64,000 nucleotides of DNA, taken from positions 159,297-223,296 of the forward strand of contig CANQQA010000002.1 of NCBI GenBank assembly GCA_947625885.1. The letters are read 5' to 3'. The notes below the pieces were generated by a model, which worked only from the letters and a program-made list of their open reading frames with translations, was not told where the DNA came from and did no database searches. Below are positions 60,274 to 64,000 of the stretch, in pieces. The position numbers and the translations under genes were made by a program. Within the stretch, counting starts at the first letter, position 1. Each line of letters opens with the position of its first letter. The DNA comes from an uncultured Bacteroidales bacterium (GTDB lineage Bacteria; Bacteroidota; Bacteroidia; Bacteroidales; UBA11471).

Positions 60274-61446
60274 TTATTCTCTATCCAGCAGGTCTCTGAA
60301 TTTGAGGAACCATTTGGAGTGTCCGACGTGGGTGCGGTCGCCGAAGCGGAGCAGGGTGTGGTAGAAGCGTGTGTCGCGCTTGCGGATACAGGTGAGGTAG
60401 CCGTACAGCCCGAAGGTAACGCCGAAGCCCATAAGCAGCACGGCATAGAGTTGCACGTCGATGGAGGCTCCGAGTGCATAGACCGTCCACCACACGCCGA
60501 CAACCAGCATATTGAGCAGTATTTCCGTGCAGGTGGTGCCGATATGCGAGAAGTGGAACTCGAAGAGCAGGTGGTGCAGGTGCGACTTGTCGGACGAGAA
60601 CGGCGACTTGCCGTGCAGCATCCGCACGGTCATTACACGGACGGTATCGAACACGGGTACGGCGAGTACCGAGAGCGCGAAGGGCACGAGCCCCAGATTT
60701 TCGTTCCGGGCCGTTTCTGCCGGCGAGCCGCCGTGCAGGCAGTCGATGACGAAATAGGTCATGACGGTTCCCATCAGCAGCGTTCCCCCGTCGCCGATGA
60801 ACATTTTGGACTTCGCCCCGAAGATGTTGTGGCACAGGAAAGGTATCAAGGCTCCGATGCAGGCTGCGGCAAGAAACGTAGCTGCCGTTTCTCCGTAAGA
60901 GGCAAACACACCGAAGACGGTACATACGAAGATGCAATAGCCCGAGCAAAGTCCGTTCACCCCGTCCACCATATTGATGGCGTTGATGATGCCTACTCCG
61001 GCAAAGACGGTCAGGGATACGGCAAGCCATTTCGGCAATCTGCCGATGCCCCACAGACCGTGAAAGTCGTCGATGGCGAAGCCGGTAGTATATATGAGGG
61101 CGAGCACGACGAGGATTTCGATGACAAGCCGCAGACGCGGGGAGAGTTCCAATATATCATCCATGACGCCCACGTACAACATAATCATCATAATGCATAT
61201 CAGGGGATAAACTTGCGACATGTCACAGAACATACTGCCAACGACCGTCGAGGCGATGATTCCGAAAGCCACGGCGACACCGCCTAATACCGGTATTGGC
61301 TCCTTTTGCAGTTTGCGTGCATTCGGATTGTCCACGATGTTCTTGTCGACGGCTATTTGCAGAACGAACTTGAATATCCACCACGCCGTCGCGAAGGAGA
61401 CGAGAAACGATGCTGCAATATATAGCAGCGAACCCGAGCTGATCAT
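60274..61446 (-). CDS. MraY/WecA-family undecaprenyl-phosphate sugar-1-phosphate transferase
   Basis: A 390-aa polytopic prenyl-phosphate transferase with about 10-11 TM helices. DNPNARKLQKEPIPVLGG (cytoplasmic loop 1), MLYVGVMDDILELSPR (the DD metal motif), GIINAINMVDGVNGL, MFIGDGGTLLMG and the HLHHLL-type motif SSDKSHLHHLLF are all present. These are WecA/TagO hallmarks. It transfers a HexNAc-1-phosphate to undecaprenyl phosphate and so can initiate a repeat unit. Its ATG overlaps a possible stop of the small upstream ORF in one phase. Since a WcaJ-like transferase is also present, the operon holds two potential initiating enzymes. Confidence 0.93.
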   Translation of the reverse strand: MISSGSLLYIAASFLVSFATAWWIFKFVLQIAVDKNIVDNPNARKLQKEPIPVLGGVAVAFGIIASTVVGSMFCDMSQVYPLICIMMIMLYVGVMDDILELSPRLRLVIEILVVLALIYTTGFAIDDFHGLWGIGRLPKWLAVSLTVFAGVGIINAINMVDGVNGLCSGYCIFVCTVFGVFASYGETAATFLAAACIGALIPFLCHNIFGAKSKMFIGDGGTLLMGTVMTYFVIDCLHGGSPAETARNENLGLVPFALSVLAVPVFDTVRVMTVRMLHGKSPFSSDKSHLHHLLFEFHFSHIGTTCTEILLNMLVVGVWWTVYALGASIDVQLYAVLLMGFGVTFGLYGYLTCIRKRDTRFYHTLLRFGDRTHVGHSKWFLKFRDLLDRE

Positions 61447-61453
61447 ATCGTCG

Positions 61454-61591
61454 TATTATGCTCGTTTTGAGGAATTTCCCCCCCCCCTCAAAATCTTGTT
61501 CGGCACGGTTTCCCGCTGCAAAGAGGCTCATCGTCACTGCTCCGAACAGGCAGCCCGCGACAAAGGCGAGTGCAACCCATAATAGTGTCAT
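61454..61591 (-). CDS. Small membrane protein with frame-ambiguous G10 tract
   Basis: From ATG 61591 the reading is MTLLWVALAFVAGCLFGAVT and then SLFAAGNRAEQDFEGGG, a single TM helix plus a short tail. It resembles tiny DUF3789-type proteins placed before glycan genes. The tail enters a run of ten G. As sequenced the frame continues to 61223 inside the MraY gene, which is unlikely to be the native C-terminus. With nine G it stops after SSKRA, at 44 aa. With eight or eleven G it ends at a TGA overlapping the MraY ATG (about 49-50 aa), which would couple translation. Coordinates give the conserved part approximately. Confidence 0.55.
61478..61487 (-). repeat. G10 tract in the small ORF before the MraY-like gene
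   Basis: Ten G on the coding strand, 32 bp upstream of the MraY-like start. Each of the three phases gives a different C-terminus, and only G8/G11 ends at the MraY start (ATGA). Confidence 0.82.
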
Positions 61592-61620
61592 ATCCGTAAT
61601 ATTTATTTATGTAATGTCGT

Positions 61621-62634
61621 TCAGAATTTTTTTCCGAAGACGATGCTGAAAAATGTTTTTATCAACACCTTGGAATCGACCAACCACGAGCGGTGCCCCA
61701 AGTAGTAGAGGTCGTATTCGAGACGCCGCAGCATTTTCTCCATCGTGTCGGTGTAACCGTTGTAGAGAGTTGCATACGAGGTTACGCCCGGACGTATCTG
61801 GTAGAGGTAGATGTATCGCTTGTCGTATTCGAGTATCTGGTCGATGTAGAATTTGCGTTCCGGTCGCGGTCCGATGAATGCCATGTCGCCGGTGAACACG
61901 TTCCACAGTTGGGGTAGTTCGTCCAGATGATGTGCCCGCAGGAAACGCCCCACTTTTGTCAAACGCGGGTCTTCCTCACCACCGCTGTGGCTCAACTGGG
62001 GTCCCATGGCTTCGGCATCGAGGCGCATCGTCCGGAATTTATATATATTAAATGGTTTTCCGAAACGTCCGATACGTTCCTGACGGAAGATTGCCGGACC
62101 GCCGTCTTCGCGGCGCACGGCGATGTAGCAAACGAGGAACAGCGGACTGAATGCAACCAACAGCAGGAGGGAGGAGAAACAGTCCAAGAGCCGCTTGCCG
62201 TTTCGGGTGAAAGACGACATGTTGTCCTTGATGAAGCGGTCTTTCGGGACAAAAGCGCTGACGGGCGTTTCGACATTGAGCGGATGCGGTTCGGCGGATT
62301 CGGCGCGCAGTTTTGCCGTCCAGCGGATATAGTCGTTGTAGTCGAACGAGAGCGGACTGGTCAGGGCGAGGTAACAGCCCTGCTGTTCGTCAAGTACCAA
62401 ATCCGACGTGCGCATGCGTTTGACCGTTTCTTCGCCCACCACCGTGCAGGGCATCTGGTATTCTTCGGAGTATCCTCGCAGATTATCGTAGCCGTGGTTT
62501 TTGACGTACAGCCGCAAAGCGTACGCCGATTGTCCGTATGCCGACCATGCCGGTGCCTGCGGCAGATGATACAGATATATTTTATCGCCCTTGTTCGACT
62601 GTTCGGTCGATGCAATCCGGGCATTGATAGCCAT
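61621..62634 (-). CDS. Bacterial sugar transferase (WcaJ-like) with extra N-terminal domain
   Basis: A 337-aa polyisoprenyl-phosphate hexose-1-phosphate transferase. The catalytic half (about 140-337) starts TRNGKRLLDCFSSLLLLV with a membrane helix. It then has FRQERIGRFGKPFNIYKFRTM, LRAHHLDELPQLWNVFTGDMAFIGPRPE and RPGVTSYATLYNG, all hallmark motifs. The N-terminal 130 residues are a separate domain (YLYHLPQAPAWSAYGQSAY) homologous to the 114-aa protein encoded just upstream. It probably starts repeat-unit synthesis on undecaprenyl phosphate. It lies 34 bp after the upstream gene. Confidence 0.92.
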   Translation of the reverse strand: MAINARIASTEQSNKGDKIYLYHLPQAPAWSAYGQSAYALRLYVKNHGYDNLRGYSEEYQMPCTVVGEETVKRMRTSDLVLDEQQGCYLALTSPLSFDYNDYIRWTAKLRAESAEPHPLNVETPVSAFVPKDRFIKDNMSSFTRNGKRLLDCFSSLLLLVAFSPLFLVCYIAVRREDGGPAIFRQERIGRFGKPFNIYKFRTMRLDAEAMGPQLSHSGGEEDPRLTKVGRFLRAHHLDELPQLWNVFTGDMAFIGPRPERKFYIDQILEYDKRYIYLYQIRPGVTSYATLYNGYTDTMEKMLRRLEYDLYYLGHRSWLVDSKVLIKTFFSIVFGKKF

Positions 62635-62668
62635 TGGAATAAGATTTATTTTATCGAAAAGAAAAAAG

Positions 62669-63013
62669 TTAGTAAAGGGGCTTGCGCATCTTCCGTGCCC
62701 AGTCGCGGTAGCCGTTTATGCCAACCGACAGCGTTTCGGGCACCGACAAGCGAATATAATCCGGGGTCTGTTCTTCTTTATGGCACAGGGTTACAATGTG
62801 TCCGTGAGCTTCATTACCCAAGATGACGACGGGCATCAGCAATTTTAGGGAATAGCTTTTTATTATCGAAATATCGTCGCGGCATTCCATCGCTGCCACT
62901 TTGTATGCGGAGTAACCGTATGCCGCCCACACGTTCGTTTCACCATTTCGGTACAGATGAATATGTTTGCCGTCCGCATTGAAGCATTCGTTGAAAATGA
63001 TTATCTCTTCCAT
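62669..63013 (-). CDS. Stand-alone paralogue of the sugar transferase N-terminal domain
   Basis: A 114-aa cytosolic protein, the first gene of the leftward polysaccharide operon. Its core HIHLYRNGETNVWAAYGYSAY aligns with the N-terminal domain of the next gene (IYLYHLPQAPAWSAYGQSAY). The two also share the pattern MPVVILGNE/MPCTVVGEE and the ending GYRDWARKMRK/DYIRWTAKLRA. The function is unknown. It may regulate or compete with the same domain in the transferase. It is preceded by a leader of about 340 nt from the invertible promoter. Confidence 0.72.
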   Translation of the reverse strand: MEEIIIFNECFNADGKHIHLYRNGETNVWAAYGYSAYKVAAMECRDDISIIKSYSLKLLMPVVILGNEAHGHIVTLCHKEEQTPDYIRLSVPETLSVGINGYRDWARKMRKPLY

Positions 63014-63132
63014 TACGGATAAAGATTAACAGCCCAATACATTCCTTTCTTTGCGTTCAAGCGGAATGCGCAATTACCGGATAGGGGAGATTTGTTTAAA
63101 AAATCAGATTGGAAACTTTTGCAACGAATGCA

Positions 63133-63146
63133 CCGCATTTCTGCGG
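63133..63146 (-). other. Stem-loop with GAAA tetraloop in the operon leader
   Basis: On the minus strand CCGCA-GAAA-TGCGG, a 5-bp stem closed by a GNRA tetraloop, about 120 nt before the first gene of the operon. It is the most distinct structure seen in the untranslated leader 63014-63195. No gene is evident there. Confidence 0.4.
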
Positions 63147-63195
63147 TTATGCCGTCTTGTTATGGCTTTTCCGATAAGGATAAAATATAAATCTT

Positions 63196-63351
63196 CTAAT
63201 CCCTCAATAGCTGTAAATTATTGAGGTTAAGTATTTTATAAACGAATAGGTTAAATACCCTGCTTTTTCTTTGTTGCATCTTATTGCATACAAGCCAATG
63301 AGCAAATAGAGCTTTATCCCCTTGTGTCTGCCGTTTCTTGGTAAGAGACGG
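63196..63351 (+). repeat. Left arm of 156-bp inverted repeat
   Basis: It is the reverse complement of 63629-63784 over the whole length as far as I could compare. Identity ends sharply at both borders. The arm contains short open frames that recur in the right arm and are products of the repeat, not genes. Confidence 0.92.
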
Positions 63352-63360
63352 AACACGGGA

Positions 63361-63391
63361 CAAAGGTAAAATAAAGTTTCCGAATAACAAA
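63361..63391 (-). promoter_or_regulatory. Operon promoter inside the invertible segment
   Basis: Minus strand TTTG (complement of 63388-63391), 19 nt, TACCTTTG (complement of 63361-63368), an exact Bacteroidota promoter. The predicted start near 63354 gives a leader of about 340 nt before the first gene. No equally good promoter is seen pointing right. Confidence 0.8.
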
Positions 63392-63623
63392 AAATTTTCA
63401 TGGTAATAATTTTAGAAAAATGTTGTTTTGTATGCTTGAAATATATCTTCTTATAAATGAAATAAAACGGTCTTTTAATGATTTTTCTATCTGATTAGAT
63501 ATTATATAAATAATGATTTTTTAATTATATGTGAAAAATTTTTGTGAAAAAAACGCATTAAAATTTGAAAAGCCAATGTTTGATTTATCTATTAAGAAAT
63601 TAATTTCCAGAAAATTACAAAGA

Positions 63624-63654
63624 GTCTGCCGTCTCTTACCAAGAAACGGCAGAC
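63624..63654. other. Imperfect palindrome at the inner border of the right arm
   Basis: GTCTGCCGT (63624-63632) and ACGGCAGAC (63646-63654) pair around CTCTTACCAAGAA. The palindrome spans the junction between spacer and arm. In the left arm only half is kept (AACAC replaces GCAGAC). It could be a recombinase binding site or a terminator-like stem. Confidence 0.45.
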
Positions 63655-63784
63655 ACAAGGGGATAAAGCTCTATTTGCTCATTGGCTTGTATGCAATAAG
63701 ATGCAACAAAGAAAAAGCAGGGTATTTAACCTATTCGTTTATAAAATACTTAACCTCAATAATTTACAGCTATTGAGGGATTAG
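63629..63784 (-). repeat. Right arm of 156-bp inverted repeat
   Basis: It is the reverse complement of 63196-63351. Past 63784 the two flanks diverge after a few scattered matches. The 86 bp between the arm and the next gene holds no feature that I can support. Confidence 0.92.
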
Positions 63785-63870
63785 GAGGTATGTTCTTTAC
63801 CTTCAAAAAAAACATATACACACAAGAAAATTACTGAAAGACGGTACGTCCGTCGCAGAAAGAATTTTTT

Positions 63871-64000
63871 ATGAAAAAAAGAATAGCGAAAAATAGTTTC
63901 CTTCGGAAAATCGGAATAGAAGGTTATTTCAATACCGGATTGATATTGGCGATGGATATGGCGATATCGGTTATATCGTCGTTTATAGCATTGAAGTTAA
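63871..64000 (+). CDS. N-terminus of a CapD/PglF-like nucleotide-sugar epimerase/dehydratase, cut by window edge
   Basis: The frame opens MKKRIAKNSFLRKIGIEGYF and continues NTGLILAMDMAISVISSFIALKL. That is a basic cytoplasmic start followed by a first TM helix. This matches the membrane region of polysaccharide biosynthesis proteins of the FlaA1/CapD family, whose N-termini read similarly (GYFN..VLxxD). Only 43 codons are visible, so the catalytic Rossmann part is not seen. It points away from the large operon and stands 87 bp from the right inverted-repeat arm, where an inverted promoter would drive it. Confidence 0.6.
   Translation, partial: MKKRIAKNSFLRKIGIEGYFNTGLILAMDMAISVISSFIALKL

Larger units (their letters stand above)
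63196..63784. mobile_element. Candidate invertible promoter segment
   Basis: Two 156-bp inverted arms flank 277 bp (63352-63628) of AT-rich, gene-free DNA that carries one good promoter at its left end. In this orientation the promoter fires left, through the left arm, into the polysaccharide operon starting at 63013. After inversion, TACCTTTG would sit at 63612-63619 on the plus strand and fire through the right arm into the CapD-like gene at 63871. Bacteroidales capsule loci are known to be switched by invertible promoters, usually with much shorter repeats. No recombinase gene is visible in the window. Confidence 0.75.

Noticed and set aside
61223..61453. Continuation of the small ORF as a 122-aa protein through the MraY gene
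   Set aside because: This tail depends on the G10 phase and runs antiparallel in frame to conserved MraY codons. Its residues are Arg/Gly-rich shadow sequence.
43681..61487. Explaining the poly-C tracts purely as sequencing error
   Set aside because: Errors can change a count by one but do not create five long runs confined to one operon. Individual phase calls (G9 versus G10) remain uncertain for this reason.
63196..63390. ORFs of 64-65 aa in the left arm and an 81-aa ORF (63531-63776) in the right arm encoding the same residues
   Set aside because: They are translations of the inverted repeat itself and include predicted promoter or spacer sequence. No start signal or domain supports a protein.
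63624..63654. Calling the palindrome at the right arm a definite recombinase site
   Set aside because: It is incomplete in the left arm, and no recombinase with a known site is in the window. It is kept only as a low-confidence structure.
63783..63835. AGGAGG followed by a short ATG ORF (about 14 codons) right of the inverted repeat
   Set aside because: The spacing is only 1 nt, Bacteroidota rarely use Shine-Dalgarno sites, and the peptide is too short to support.
1..64000. CRISPR arrays, tRNA or rRNA genes, insertion sequences, prophage genes
   Set aside because: No spaced direct-repeat array, cloverleaf, rRNA block or transposase/integrase ORF was recognised on either strand.

Overview
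The window reads as a Bacteroidales chromosome, probably from a gut or oral commensal. The gene families are typical of that order: DUF4827, DUF2027 and DUF3298 proteins, a dxs-trkA-trkH operon, an ftsK-lolA-trxB operon, and abundant lipoproteins with an SCxx-type lipobox. Promoters also fit, with Bacteroidota -7 boxes (TAnnTTTG) and upstream TTTG or TTG boxes and almost no Shine-Dalgarno sequences. I do not assign a species.

Region 1 (1-16.5 kb) is GC-rich housekeeping sequence: glyA (cut by the window edge), a flavin reductase, pyrI and pyrB, a prenyl-phosphate-type glycosyltransferase with a membrane partner, an OPT transporter, nrnA-DUF4827-glmM, rsmG with a metallo-beta-lactamase hydrolase, a CvfB-like S1 protein, and queF-queA. 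pyrB is preceded by what looks like a PyrL-type leader-peptide attenuator. Region 2 (16.5-19.2 kb) is an AT-richer three-gene module: a TerB-like protein, a coiled-coil membrane protein and a vWA-like lipoprotein. An exact 18-bp direct repeat brackets it. Region 3 (19.2-35.1 kb) returns to core genes: DUF2027/Smr, sirtuin, two FKBPs, Lrp, ribF, mscL, two tandem lipoproteins, trxB, lolA, ftsK, trkH, trkA and dxs. Region 4 (35.2-40.7 kb) holds an opine-dehydrogenase-like gene and a nucleotidyltransferase/aminotransferase pair that appears to be one bifunctional gene split at a T8 run, followed by mutS2.

Region 5 (40.7-63.4 kb) is one large leftward surface-polysaccharide operon of 24 genes. It encodes lipid-linked initiation (a sugar transferase and a MraY/WecA-like enzyme), an FkbH/ACP/MaoC/SDR/VOC acyl-decoration cassette, a Wzx flippase, an EpsG/Wzy-like polymerase, a polysaccharide pyruvyl transferase, an FrhB-acyltransferase fusion, a full GDP-D-glycero-D-manno-heptose pathway (hddA, gmhB, gmhA, hddC) and four glycosyltransferases. 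It ends in a strong terminator.

Two layers of phase variation seem to be built into this locus. (i) The promoter lies in a 277-bp segment between exact 156-bp inverted repeats, and it points at the operon in this orientation. If inverted it would drive a CapD-like gene on the right. (ii) Five ORFs of the operon carry runs of 9-10 G on the coding strand, and no comparable run was noticed elsewhere in the window. One run leaves a glycosyltransferase frameshifted OFF, and three lie in the acyl-decoration enzymes. A promoter switch combined with poly-G slippage in decoration genes is the most interesting candidate system here.
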